This document shows positions 45,011-57,031 of a DNA stretch of 64,000 bases, piece by piece. Numbering within the stretch: the stretch's first letter is position 1; each line of letters begins with the position of its first letter. This stretch comes from Thermothielavioides terrestris NRRL 8126 (lineage: Eukaryota; Ascomycota; Sordariomycetes; Sordariales; Chaetomiaceae): contig NC_016461.1 of the NCBI RefSeq assembly GCF_000226115.1, positions 1,488,001 to 1,552,000 on the forward strand, given 5' to 3'. A program made the position numbers and the translations under genes. The notes under the pieces were generated by a model. The model was not told the origin of the DNA, did not search any database, and saw only the letters and a list, made by a program, of their open reading frames with translations.

Positions 45011-45337
45011 CGAAGGTTGTAAATAGAAATTTCGCCCTCCCATTCTGTCAGCGGAACGCTGGGGACCACGAGTTTCCCATTTATGTATGGATGTACACTA
45101 TACGGGATTCTTCGTTATCGACTACGGAAAGTCTGCAGCAGAACCAATGACCTGGCGCCCCAACGAAGCCTGCCAAGGGCAGAATATCGTGCCCATCGAT
45201 GATGCCCGATCCTTGAACGCCGTTGTGACCAAAATGGGGTATAGCCGACCCAAAAGAACAAAAACCAGCAGCGAACGTTCGCCAATGTTGGCGGAGTATA
45301 GCCTGGAAACGTAACCCACAAACTGGATCGCCCGAGC
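45011..45337. other. intergenic, convergent 3' flanks
   Basis: 327 nt between the glycosylase and the Gly/Ser-rich protein gene; nothing recognised. Confidence 0.5.
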
Positions 45338-46473
45338 TCAGGCGGTCAAGACAATGGCGCAAACGGTGGCAACGACGGGCCACCACCCGGCATGCTGCAG
45401 GAGGCCGTGGAGCCCGTCACCAGCAGCGTTGGGGCTCTCACTGCCGCCCGCGGCAGTGGTGCCGTTGGGCAGCGTGCCGTTGATCAAGATAGTGCTGGTA
45501 CCATTCACGTTGGCGACGTTGATGACCGATTTGTTGAGTCCTGCGTAGCTGCCGTTGCCGACCAGGTCCTTCATGTACTGGTTGTCGCCGTTCTCGTCGC
45601 AGCTGCACTCGTTGTAGGGGTCGCAGCCGCACGTCACCGGCTTGGTTTCGTTCTGCTTGCTCGATGCGTTGTAGAAACTGTACGGGTGGTTGAAGTGGTA
45701 CAGCTGGGCGCCATACAACCACACGCCAGGCCAGAAGGCAAGGGCGCTTCCGATGAAGAATGCAGGCACCAGACCGGACGGCGACCTGCTGCCGGCCGTG
45801 TACGGCACGGCCGCTCCACCGCTGTAGTATCGTCCGCCACCATACACCGGGGCCGGACCGCTGCCGGTCGTGGTACGGCCGCCCGCGTTCGAGCTACTTG
45901 AACCCCGGCCGCCGCTTCTGATGTGCAATTTTAGTCAGTGAACCCATGAATCAAATACCTGATCGACGACTCGGAGATGCACGGAACTCACCCTCCCCGG
46001 CCCGAGGAACTGGACCCGGAGCTTCCACTGGAACCGGATCCGCTCCCTCCTCTGCCCCTGCTCGCTCGCCGGTTACTAACCAAACACCAAGGCGGGCGGG
46101 GTGCAGACGATAGGGCCAGGGTCTCCGTGACGCAAAGAAGACGAAGAGAACATGACACTTACGCTCCCGAACCGGATGACCCGGACGAAGATGAGCCGCT
46201 GCTACCGCTGCTACCGCCGCGCCCACCGCCCGAACTGCTGCTGCCGCTGCTGCTACCGCTGCTGCCGCCGCTGCTGCCGCCGCCACCACCACCGCGACCG
46301 CCCCCTCCGCCGCCGCCTTTCCGCTTCCAGAGGTCCTCATACGATGGCGCGTCGCGCTTCGAGTCTTGGTAGGGTTGATGTGCTGCGACCTCGGCGAAGG
46401 GCGGTGCGACGGCGGCGCTCACGGCGGCGTCGCCAAGGAGCGCCGAGGCGAGGAGAAGACAGCTCAATCGCAT
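45338..46473 (-). CDS. secreted Gly/Ser-rich, probably GPI-anchored protein (DUF7732-like)
   Basis: Exons 46473-46163, 46057-45992 and 45917-45338; introns 105 and 74 nt; 318 aa. Signal peptide MRLSCLLLASALLGDAAVSA; then SYEDLWKRKGGGGGGG and a Gly/Ser low-complexity stretch of about 90 residues that spans both introns. A more ordered part follows: YGGGRYYSGGAAVPY, a hydrophobic segment (LVPAFFIGSALAFWPGVWLYGA), then CGCDPYNECSCDENGDNQY and several N-glycosylation sequons (NGT, NGS). The C-terminus is hydrophobic and ends IVLTA, as a GPI-attachment signal would. From memory this resembles fungal DUF7732 proteins of unknown role; I could not check that. The exon borders inside the Gly/Ser region are plausible but the repeats leave some freedom. 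Confidence 0.75.
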
Positions 46474-47837
46474 TCTGTGTTGCAGTGGCTCAAGATGTCG
46501 GACAGCGAGGGTGCGCAACAAAAAAGCTTCCAGGTGCGAAATGTCCTGGCGAGAGGCTGGCCGGAAGTAAGACTGCGTAGGTAAGATACAGATACCTTTG
46601 GTGGGAAGGCAAAAGGTGGAGGTAAAGGAGCTATCTACAAGACCACAAATCCGGGCTGGTATATAAGGCGCCCGAGTCACGCCAGGTCCTTCAATGAAGG
46701 GAAGGGGCGCTGTCTGTCTGGCCGCGGAGACGGTTGGGTCGCGCTTGTGCCAAGCAAGACCCGGGGTGGCGGAGTGATCTGCCTTGACGGCTAGCAAGCA
46801 ACGGTTAGATCAACAAGCGAGGCCTTGCCAAGCAACTAACGTTAGTTAACGTTGCTAGTGTATTAAGGTCACTCCCATACGGAGTACGCTACCCTAGTGT
46901 CCACGGGTCAACCTTTCGGCGCAGCAAAGCAGACATCGCACATCCTCTCGTGACAATTACACACAAGGCTTCTTGGCTTGACGCTACCTATTACCCCAGC
47001 GTGTCCCGTTCAACGCCCCCTCCGTGACAGTACAGAAGACACCGTGCCGGCCGGTGCTGTGCCTCGTTGGGCGCTGACACCCTAAAAAAAAAGGCCCTAT
47101 TCCCGAGACCTCGCTTTTCGCTTCGGACTTGCATTGATCAAAAGACCTGGCGATGGCAGTGCCCAACTCAAAAAGGCCCAGACATTCGCACATGATGCTG
47201 ACTCCCTGCGACCGAAGCGGTTACAGTAACTTATCAACACTTTGTACTGTATAACTCACTGTGTGTCGTGCATTCCCATCAGATTTCCGTCCTGTCTCCG
47301 TCTTGGATCCTCCTACTGCGAGTATTCCGCACTCCGTCCAGTTACGTGTGTATGTATGGATTACCGTATACTAACCCGTCTCGGTTCGCTCACGCCAACG
47401 TTAACTGCACAAGAGTATACACAGTACACAGTTGTGTGGTGCCTTGCGAGTATGCCTTACCCATCCCGTTGCCCTTGTCCATGTCAAACAGCGATCCATC
47501 GGCTGCCCGGCACCAAGTCCGATCAAAGCGAGGGCGCACTGCCTTGCCATCGCATCACACCATCCCATCCACCACACAACTCCATACGGTGGCACAGTTG
47601 ACGGATAACAGAATCGAGATACGCAGCAGATGCAAGCCACACGCTAGTTGACCCTTTGCCTTGTCCATCGCCTTAGGCCCCGCCCGCAACCCCGCGGCGG
47701 TCATTGCCATTGCCCACGTAGGTGAGACTTGGGTCAGTCTGGTGTCCTCCGTAGAGGGTTGGTGCTCGGTCTGCTTGAGACCGGCTTGTTAAGCACATAC
47801 CTGCGACCGGTGAGCGTCTCACGCATCCGCTCAAGTC
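46474..47837. promoter_or_regulatory. divergent promoter region
   Basis: 1.36 kb between the Gly/Ser-rich protein gene and the zinc-finger gene. Contains a candidate TATA box (46660-46666) and a TACGGAGTA motif (46878-46886). No gene seen. Confidence 0.5.
46660..46666 (-). promoter_or_regulatory. candidate TATA box of the Gly/Ser-rich protein gene
   Basis: TTATATA on the minus strand, 187 nt upstream of the start codon, in otherwise GC-rich DNA. Confidence 0.4.
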
Positions 47838-49016
47838 ATGGCGCCACCGCACCCGGATGACCGGTCCTTGCTGGACAGACTGAATGCCCTCAAGTCTACA
47901 TCCGTCAGCCTGGACAAGCCAGCAAAGTAATGATGTTCCACTCCGCATGTCCTCCCTCTGGGTTGAACGCACTGGGCTAAGACACGTGCGCAAAGCACCG
48001 CGACTGCCGCCGCAGCCGTTCCTGGGTCCGAATCCCCACCGGGAGCGTCAAGGGAGGATGCCCTTGCAGCACGGCTCCGGATTCTTCGGAGCCGGCAGGG
48101 TAGCAGCAACCACGATGGAACCGGCACAATACCGCCGCCTGCCGCCGAGCCCACGAGTTCGGGAGGCCGGCCCGCCAAGGGGAAGCCGGCCGGCGAGGCA
48201 TCTCCATTGTCACGCCCGGGTCCTATGAATGCCAGCGCGAAGCTGGATTCCTACCAATTTTTCTCGTCGGAGGCGGATGACGAGGAGGCGCTTGATGAGC
48301 TGCTGGAGAGTTTGGGGGATGCGCACTTCGACCTGGCTGAGGGTGAGGACGCAGGAACGAAGCCTGATTCCGATCCGAGCGGCGACGCAAAGAAGGTTGC
48401 CGACTTCCTCAACTCGCTCCAACAGGGCTCTGAGAATCCACTGCCCAAGGGGGATAGTGCAGCCTCGGCTGACGATGACGATGACTCCGACGGCGAGCAC
48501 ATGACGCGTGCTGTTGAGACGATACTCTCCCAGCTCGGCGACGAGATAACCTCGCTGCCACCGCCCGCGCCGGCAGCAGAGACAGCCACCGGGCCAGATC
48601 CGGAGGCCGACGAGCTTTCGTTAACCCTACCGGCCGTACCTTCGCAGCTTCAAGATCCGGCCCCCGACCCGAAACCAGAAGACGACTTTGAAAGGAACAT
48701 CTCTGCGCGTTTGGCTTCCCTACGAGGCCTCGGGACCCTCGACGCGCTCGGGTTGCCGTCCGCGCCGACTTTCCGGCCCCAGGACCGTCGCGCATCTGAT
48801 CTTGGCCAGGGACTGCTGCGGTCAACTAAGTACACGGACGAGGACCAGATGACGTGGTGTGTTGCGTGCCTCGATGATGCGACTATCAGGTGTGTCGGGT
48901 GCGATAACGACGTGTTTTGCGCGCGGTGCTGGAAGGAGATGCATCTTGGGCCCTCGGCTGGGTATGATGAACGGGGACATAAGTGGGTCAAGTTTGAAAG
49001 GAGCAGACGTGCCTAA
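47838..49016 (+). CDS. ANCHR/ZFYVE19-like zinc-finger protein
   Basis: Exons 47838-47926 and 47996-49016 with a 69-nt intron; 369 aa. The C-terminal B-box-like zinc finger (WCVACLDDATIRC, GCDNDVFCARCWKEMHLG, then YDERGHKWVKF) matches the end of human ANCHR (ZFYVE19), a regulator of the abscission checkpoint. The N-terminus (SLLDRLNALKS) and the middle helix DEEALDELLESLGD are typical of the fungal family and may be MIT-interacting. The rest is acidic and disordered. Donor GTAATG is clear. The acceptor CAAAG at 47995 is the one that keeps frame into ASREDALAARL, but it is a weak AAG type, so this join is less sure. Role in septation or abscission is inference. Confidence 0.8.
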
Positions 49017-49427
49017 TCACCGTCTATGATCCTCACTCAGGGCCGGCCTTGGAGCTTAAATCTGTATCTGTGTGAGTCGAGACGATGGCACCCCAGGTCT
49101 GATTTGTATAGCAGACGTCGCCACGTCCTCTCCCGCCTGATCAACCAACCCATCCACCGCGACGGAGGCGAGAAAGAGAGGATCTGATATTCCCACCGGC
49201 CGCGCGTATGCCCAACCAAACTGCCCTTGCGTTAAACACTTTGAAAGCTGCCAATGCCAGACACCACACACCCGTACGGAAACACGCTACAATCTTGGGA
49301 ACCTCTGTGAGCGTCATAAACCATGCCGAGAAAATCAGCACCCTATCCAAACCAGATCCCTGTCGTTCATCGTTCCGTCGTGTTACCTGTCAATTTTGAG
49401 CCGCTGATTTCCATCCCTTCATCCACC
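49017..49427. other. intergenic, convergent 3' flanks
   Basis: 411 nt; nothing recognised. Confidence 0.5.
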
Positions 49428-51396
49428 TCAAGCCACCGGACCGGAGCCACTCCCGTCCCGGCCCGCCGCAGTCCCATAACCCTCCTGACCCTGGGCTCGG
49501 CCCTGACCACCGGTCGCCATGGTTGGCCGTCCGGTGATGTCACCCCAAGTAGCACCGAACCTCCGCCCCGTGCTCGCCAGGAGACCCTCCTCCTCGTCCG
49601 CCTCGGCCTCCTCATCAAGCTCGCTGAGATTGAGCCGCGGCGCGCGGAACAGGCTGGTAAGGAAGACAATCAAGAACACAGCAAAAAAAGCAAACTGCGC
49701 CCAGAAGTCGACGGCACCAAACACGGGCCAGTTGATTGTGACGCGGTTGAGGAAAGTCGACATGACGGTGGGCGTACACACGTCTTTGGCGGCAGGCTCG
49801 CTAAACGCCTCAGAGCAGGGGCGGACCATGTCGTGGTGTTCGCGGCAGTCGGGCTGCTCGCCCGGGTGGCGCGGGGGGTTGACGCAGAAGGTCTGGGTGC
49901 CGTAGATTGCGTACTGAGGGGCGACGAGCATGGCGACGGCGTAGTTGATGGCGAGGATTATGAGCGCCAGCAGCACGGTCGCAATGAGCAGGGCCTGCGG
50001 CGGGGTGCGGCCCTTCTTGATCTGAAAGACGCGCACCCACAGGAAGCGGATGCCGATCGAGGCGAGGCCCGTGATGGAACTGCTGAAGAAGACCAGCACG
50101 AGGAGCGCCATGAGGATGTAGTCCACCGGGAAAGCCTTGGCCGACTGCACAAATATCCAGTTGATGGGCTGGAAGACGTTGAGGTGCCCCAGGATGTATC
50201 CGCAGTGTTGCTTGCAGAGCGAGTTGGCGGCCTTGTCGATGCCGGTAATGAGCATCGATACCCAAACGAGGATGGCTAGGAGAAGGAGAAAGAGCCCGCC
50301 GAGGAGCTTAAGGGGCCGAAACACCGCCTCGAGCTTGGTCCAGACGCGGTAGATTCTGCCGCGGCCCTCTCCGCGCGCTTCGGCTGCCAATCTCTCGCGG
50401 CGCACGAGGGTCCGCTCCTCGCGTAGGAGCGCGTCCAATTCTCTCCTGTCCTTCTGAGACATGCCTTCCGGACGGCCGGCGTTGCGCATCTCCAACTGCC
50501 TCTGAAGCTCGCGGTTGCGCTCCAAGGCCGAGGCGGTCGTGGCCGAGAGCTGCGGCGCCGAGATGGACGGGGCCGACTTGATGAAGGAGACCGGGAGCAA
50601 AGCTAGACCAGAACCCGTATACAGGACGTACAACAAGGTGCCGAGGGTCATGAGCAGACCCACCCCAAAGGTAAGCGCCTTCTCCCCGTTGTTCGCCACC
50701 AGCAAGCGCTTGAAGTAGTCGAGGTCCAGATGTCTTCCGGAGGACGCCTTTCCGGCTGCTGGCACAAAGAATCCGATGAGGAAGAGAACCACTACCAGGA
50801 ACACGAAGCCAAGAGTGTACTTCAAGGCTCGCCAGAGGCGGGCCCCACGGCTGCTGGTTCTGTCCTCCTCTTCCTCCACCTCATCGTATTCCTCGTACCA
50901 GAAATAGGTAAACGGTAGGACAATCAGGCACAGCAGCGCATCGAGGGTGTAGAGCGTGTAGTACACTATCTTCAGAGTCTGGAGAATGCCCTCGACGCGG
51001 GCCGGCGTGGCCCAATCCTTCTTTGCGCCGAGGTGCGCTGACGCAGTGGATGAGACGAGCGCGATGTCAACGGGGAGCAGGAGGACGGTGGCGAGTAGGG
51101 CGGTAAGGCTGAAAATTGAGACGGCGGTGACGGCAATCGACCGCTCATGCGGAGTCTCTGTTGAACAACGCGAGTTAGTGCTTCACTGACCGGGCTATCG
51201 GGAGCAGCTCCGGAGCACAGAGACTGTCTTGGGAGAGCCAGTAAGAGCTACCCAAAACCGCGATTGGCATAAAAGAGCTCGGATTTGACGTACGCCAGGT
51301 GATGGTGGTGATGATGGCGACGAAGAGAACAAGGGCGACGGCCACGCCGTACGAGACCCAGATCAGGCTGGTCTGCAGCAGCCCTGCCGATGCCAT
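49428..51396 (-). CDS. LMBD1-type membrane protein, probable lysosomal/vacuolar cobalamin transporter
   Basis: Exons 51396-51294 and 51157-49428, 136-nt intron, 610 aa. Polytopic LMBR1-family protein; the human relative LMBRD1 exports cobalamin from lysosomes. About nine membrane segments are visible: [69 protein letters not shown], and later ones including [17 protein letters not shown] and [15 protein letters not shown] long charged cytosolic loop ([18 protein letters not shown]) sits in the middle. The tail is acidic, then Gly-rich. The splice joins TITW to [10 protein letters not shown]. Most filamentous fungi do not use cobalamin, so the real substrate may differ. It is divergent from CFT1 (537 nt). 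Confidence 0.88.
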
Positions 51397-51933
51397 TGTT
51401 TCGTTGTCTCGCTCGATTCTGTGAGGTGGCCCGCTGATCGAATGCTGAATGCGTTTGAGGGCGCTGTGATGCGGACGTAATAGCTTCAACCCGCCCGTCC
51501 TAGAGCGGTCATGTTGCGGACAGAGTGGTTTGCGCTGCAGTTCTGGGTGGCAATAATCTAATGCCTGTGACGCAATGCTGCATGAAGGTTGGAGCTTGTG
51601 TGGGGCTGCGTGAACCGCCAGTGTGAAGCTTAGTTCAGTCAGTGGTCCCAGCTTGGCCCCACCAAATCGCTGATGGCCAAGCAAGTTAATTTCGCGATTG
51701 GTATCCATATTTGTTACTGATATCTGTGCGGAATAATTCGAAACTTTAGCAAAATTGTAGTGTACGGAATACGGAATACAGTACCCAACGTTACCCTGGG
51801 TCCGCGGCCGATTCAGCATCGTCTGGTTGTTGATCAACAATCGAAGCCCCCCAGACTTGGGCCCCGTCTCCATCGGCTCGACATCTACGTTTGGCGCGCA
51901 TTTCCGCCCAGATATGCGCCCGGCAAGTTGGCC
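51397..51933. promoter_or_regulatory. divergent promoter of the LMBD1-type gene and CFT1
   Basis: 537 nt. An AT-rich centre near 51720-51780 includes a tandem ACGGAATACGGAATAC. No gene seen. Confidence 0.5.
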
Positions 51934-54900
51934 ATGCAGTGCTACACGGAGCTGACGCCGCCGACGGCTGTGACGCACTCGACGACGCTGCAGTTCATCC
52001 CCGGGCAGGGCACAAACCTCGTCGTCGCGAAATCGTCGCTCCTCCAGGTATTCCGGACAAAGGTTGTCTCGACCGAGCTAGAGGCGTCGCCAGACAGCGG
52101 CCACAGATCACGCAATGCGGCCCGCTACGAAAGCCGGTTAGCCAACGATGACGACGGCCTCGAGGCCTCCTTCTTGGGGGGCGATAGTCTCGCCCTGCGA
52201 ACCGATCGAGCCAACGTCACCAAACTGGTCCTCGTTGCTGAGACCCCGCTCGCCGGCACGGTCACCGGGCTTGCCAGAATCAAGACTCCACACGCGCGCC
52301 ATGGTTGCGACTCGCTTCTCATCGCGCTCAAAGACGCGAGGCTCAGTCTCGTCGAGTGGGACGCCGAGCGGCACGCGCTCGCGACCGTGTCGATTCACTA
52401 CTACGAACAAGAGGAGCTTCAGGGCAGCCCGTGGGCGGCGCCACTGAGCCACTATGTCAACTTCCTGGAGGCAGACCCGGGCAGTAGGTGCGCCGCGCTC
52501 AAGTTCGGCGCCAGGAACCTGGCCATCCTGCCCTTCAGGCAGGCCGATGAAGACATTGACATGGGTGACTGGGATGGGGAGCTAGACGGCCCGCGGCCGG
52601 CAAAAGACCAGTCGAGCGCCGTCATAGATGGAGCTAGCAACATAGAAGACACACCATATTCACCGTCATTTGTCCTCCGACTCTCCAATCTTGACCCAAG
52701 CCTGCTCCATCCTGTGCATCTGGCCTTCCTGCATGAGTACCGCGAGCCCACCTTCGGTATTCTCGCTTCCACCGCCAGCGCCTCGAACTCGCTCGGCCGC
52801 AAGGATCACTTCACCTACATGGTCTTCACGCTAGATCTGCAGCAGAAGGCCTCCACCACCATCCTCTCCGTCGGCGGCCTGCCCCAGGATCTCTTCCGGG
52901 TCGTGCCCTTGCCCGCCCCCGTTGGAGGCGCCCTCCTCGTGGGCTCAAACGAACTCATCCACATCGACCAGTCGGGCAAGGCCAACGGCGTTGCCGTGAA
53001 CCCCATGACGAGGCAATGCACCTCCTTCGGTCTCGTCGATCAGTCCGAACTCAACCTCCGCCTGGAAGGTTGCGTCGTCGACGTCCTGACAGCAGACCTC
53101 GGCGAGCTCCTTGTCATTCTGAACGACGGTCGGATGGCCCTGGTCACCTTCCGCATCGACGGCCGCACTGTGTCTGGGCTCGAGCTGAGGATGCTCCCAG
53201 CGTCCTCAGGGGGTTCCATCATTCCCGGCCGCGTCACGACGCTCTCGCGAGTAGGCCGGAACGCCATGTTTGCCGGCCTCGAGGAGGGGGACTCCGTGTT
53301 GTTTGGCTGGGCCAAGAAACAGAGCCAGGCGGGCCGGAGAAGGCCCAGGGCCAAAGACGCGGTCCTGCAGATGGACGAAGAAGCCGGCGAGGAGGAAGAA
53401 GAAGAAGAAGACGAGGATGAGGACGACTTGTATGGCGAGGAGCCGGCAGCCCGTCAGCAACCCTCCTCGACGGCCAGCAGTCTCATGACCGGAGATCTTA
53501 CCTTCCGCATTCACGACCGGCTCGTGAGCATCGCGCCCATCCAGGCAATGACGTATGGTCAGCCGGTCTGGCTGCCAGGCAGCGAGGAGGAGCGAAACTC
53601 TGCAGGCGTTCACAGCGATCTGCAGTTGGTCTGCGCCGTGGGCAGGGACAAATCAGCCTCCCTGGCCACCATAAACCTGGCCATTGCGCCAAAAGTCATC
53701 GGCCGCTTCGAGTTCCCCGAGGCCAGAGGATTCTGGACCATGTGTGCGAAGAAACCGATCCCTAAATCGCTCCAGGGCGACAAGGCCGGCGCTTCTCTCG
53801 GCAATGGCTACGACACGTCCGGCCAGTACGACAAGTTCATGATTGTGGGCAAGGTGGATTTGGACGGCTACGAGAAGTCTGACGTCTATGCTCTGACTGC
53901 CGCCGGTTTCGAGAGCCTCGGTGGCACCGAGTTCGACCCTGCCGCGGGCATTACCATCGAGGCGGGTACCATGGGGAAAGGTAGTCGGATCATCCAGGTT
54001 CTCAAGTCAGAAGTCCGATGCTACGACGGAGGTGAGTCCCTTATTGTGCGGCCCTGGAGGCGAGTGTGATTTGCAACTTCGTTTTGACCCTAACATATCT
54101 TGCAGATTTCGGGCTCAGCCAGATACTGCCCATGCAAGATGAAGAAACCGGCGCGGAGCCCCGAGCCGTCAGTGCCAGTGTCGCGGATCCATTCCTTCTC
54201 ATTATTCGGGACGACTCGAGCGTGTTCATTGCTCGGATAGACAGCAGCAATGAGCTGGAGGAGCTCGACAAAGACGACCCGGTGCTTTCAACAACCAAGT
54301 GGCTCACTGGCTGCTTATACGCCGACAGTGCTGGCGTGTTTGCCGAGGAATCCATGGGAAAGCCTGCCAGCACAGCGCAGTGCGTTCTCATGTTCCTTCT
54401 GAGCGCCAGCGGGGCCCTTTATGTGAGTCAAGTCTCGGGAAGCAGGACGTAGAAGCGCGCCAGCGTCTCTAACGAGTTCAGATATATCGACTTCCCGACC
54501 TCGCAAGACCGATCTATGTCGCCGAGGGGTTGTCCTACATCCCCCCGGGCCTCTCGGCCGACTACGCGGGCCGGAAGGGAACAGCGAAGGAAACCCTGGC
54601 CGAGATCCTGGTTGCCGACCTAGGAGACAGCACTCATAAATCGCCGTACCTCATTGTTTGTGGCCTCTTTTGTTCCCTTTCCTTCGTCCGGCGCTAACGT
54701 TGAGAGCAGCTCCGCCACGCAAATGACGACCTCACGCTTTATCAGCCCTTCCGCTCCAGGAAAGCGACCGAACAGGCATTCTCCGAGACGCTGTTCTTCC
54801 AGAAAGTGCCGAACACGGCCTTGGCCAAGAGCCCACAAGAAGCGGACGAGGATGAAGCATCACACCAGCCTCGATTTCTCTCCATGCGCAGGTGCGACAA

Positions 54901-56580
54901 CGTTGGGGGATACAGCACCGTTTTTGTCCCCGGGGCATCTCCCAGCTTCATCATCGCGTCTTCCAAGTCGATGCCGAGGGTGATGCCGCTGCAAGGCTCT
55001 GGTGTGATAGCTATGAGCCCATTCCACACCGAGGGGTGTGAGCATGGCTTCATCTACGCCGACTCCCGTCGGATTGCGCGTGTGTGCCAATTCCCGGACG
55101 GCTGCATCTACGCGGAAACAGGCGTTGCCGTCAGGAAAATCCCCATTGGAGAGGATATCGCGGCTGTCGCGTATCATCCTCCCATGCAGAGCTACGTGGT
55201 GGGCTGCAACACGAGTGAGCCGTTCGAGTTGCCCAAGGACGACGACTATCACAAGGAGTGGGCGCGGGAAAACCTCTCTTTCAAGCCAACTGTCGATCGT
55301 GGCATCCTCAAGCTCTTAAGCCCCATCACCTGGACCGTCGTTGACGCAGTGCAAATGGAGCCTTGCGAGACGATCCTCTGTGTCGAGACTCTAAACTTGG
55401 AAGTCTCCGAGTTTACCAACGAGCGGAAGCAACTCATTGCGGTTGGCACCGCCCTGACCAAGGGCGAGGATCTGCCGACCAGAGGGCGTGTTTACGTCTA
55501 CGATATTGCCGATGTCATTCCCGAGCCTGGCCGTCCGGAGACGGGGAAGAAGTTGAAACTGATTGCCAAGGAGGACATACCCAGAGGAGCGGTCACCGCG
55601 CTGTCCGAGATTGGTACCCAGGGGCTCATGCTCGTTGCCCAGGGCCAAAAGTGCATGGTTCGAGGTCTGAAAGAGGACGGGAGCCTCTTGCCCGTCGCCT
55701 TCATGGATATGAACTGCTACGTCACCGCCGCCAAAGAGCTCCCCGGTACAGGACTGTGCCTGCTAGCAGACGCTTTCAAGGGCGTGTGGTTCACAGGGTA
55801 CACCGAGGAACCGTACAAGATGATGCTGTTCGGCAAGAGCTCTACCAAGCTGGAGGTGCTCAACGCGGATTTCCTGCCCGACGGAAAGGAGCTGTCTTTC
55901 GTGGTGAGCGATGCCGACGGCTACATCCATATCTTACAATTCGACCCTGAGCGTACGTCTCTCCACATTCCCTCCCCCCTCCCCTCCTCCTCCCTCCATC
56001 CCTATCCTGATCTAACCTTCCCGACGCAGACCCGAAATCCCTCCAAGGCCACCTCCTCCTGCACCGCACGACCTTCAACACAGGCGCCCACCACGCCACG
56101 AAGTCCCTCCTGCTCCCGGCGAGCACGCCAGCGGACAAGGAAAAGAACGACGGAAACGCCGCCAACGCCCAAGCCAAGGCCAAGGCCAGCGACAACAAGC
56201 AGCCCCGCGAGCCGGCCGCGCAGCGGCCGCACGTGCTGCTGCTGGCGTCGCCGACGGGCGTGCTCGCGGCGCTGCGCCCGCTCTCCGAGTCGGCCTACCG
56301 GCGGCTCTCGTCGCTCGCCGCGCAGCTGACCAACTCGCTGCCGCACCCCGCGGGGCTGAACCCCCGGGGCTACCGCGCGGCCGGCGCCGAGTGCCCGCCG
56401 GCCGGGGTCGACGCCGGCCTCGGGAGGAGCATCGTGGACGGCACGGTGCTGGAGCGGTTCGCGGAGCTGGGGATGGCGCGGCGGGTGGAGCTGGCGGGCA
56501 GGGCCGGGTACGCTGGCATTGGGGAGGTGAGGGCCGAGTTGGAAGGCGTGTTGGGGTGGGCTGGGCTGAGCTATTTTTGA
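51934..56580 (+). CDS. cft1: Cft1, CPSF160-type mRNA 3'-end processing factor
   Basis: Large subunit of the cleavage and polyadenylation factor; binds pre-mRNA near the poly(A) signal. Five exons: 51934-54031, 54106-54422, 54482-54655, 54710-55952 and 56030-56580 (introns 74, 59, 54 and 77 nt), 1460 aa. It begins MQCYTELTPPTAVTHS. The protein is made of WD-like beta-propellers (MMS1/CPSF-A N-terminal fold), for example LIALKDARLSLVEWD and LAILPFRQ. An acidic insert (EEAGEEEEEEEDEDEDD) is near residue 490. The CPSF-A domain is at the C-terminal part (TWTVVDAVQMEPCETILCVE, GRVYVYDI, DGYIHILQFDPE-HPKSLQG). The last exon has a divergent insertion rich in Ala/Lys/Gln before the conserved end. It is convergent with PAL1. 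Length fits fungal Cft1. Confidence 0.94.
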
Positions 56581-57031
56581 CGTATAGCGAGAGGATATTG
56601 GCGGCGAGGGGAAGAGGCGAAGAGAGCTGGTGGGTTTTGGCTGCGAGTGGGCTGATTCCAGGTTGTACTACGTATCCCGGGTGCTCTGTTACGGTTCGAC
56701 AGCGAGGCCTGGCCCTCGCTGGGAGGTGTGCAGCTCTCTAGAGAATAGTCCTTTTAAAGGCTTGTATTCCACTTGCCAATTTTCTGTGAAATGCACGAAA
56801 CTTGATTCTAGTTGGAAGCAATGTGATTGCATGCCTTCAATATGTAGCATACCAAAATGGTCCAACACATGTCGTTGAACTGCTCGGCGGCAGATCCATT
56901 CTGCTCTTCCCCTCGACCTGTGGAGAATCCCAAGGATAGGACGCATGTCGCATATAAACACCGAGGAAGTAGGGGCTTAGCGCATTGTTATGTGTTTCCT
57001 ATACCGTGAAGCCATTTCAATGCGACATGTT
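56581..57031. other. intergenic, convergent 3' flanks
   Basis: 451 nt; AT-richer than its surroundings from 56740 on, as expected for 3' UTRs. No gene. Confidence 0.5.
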
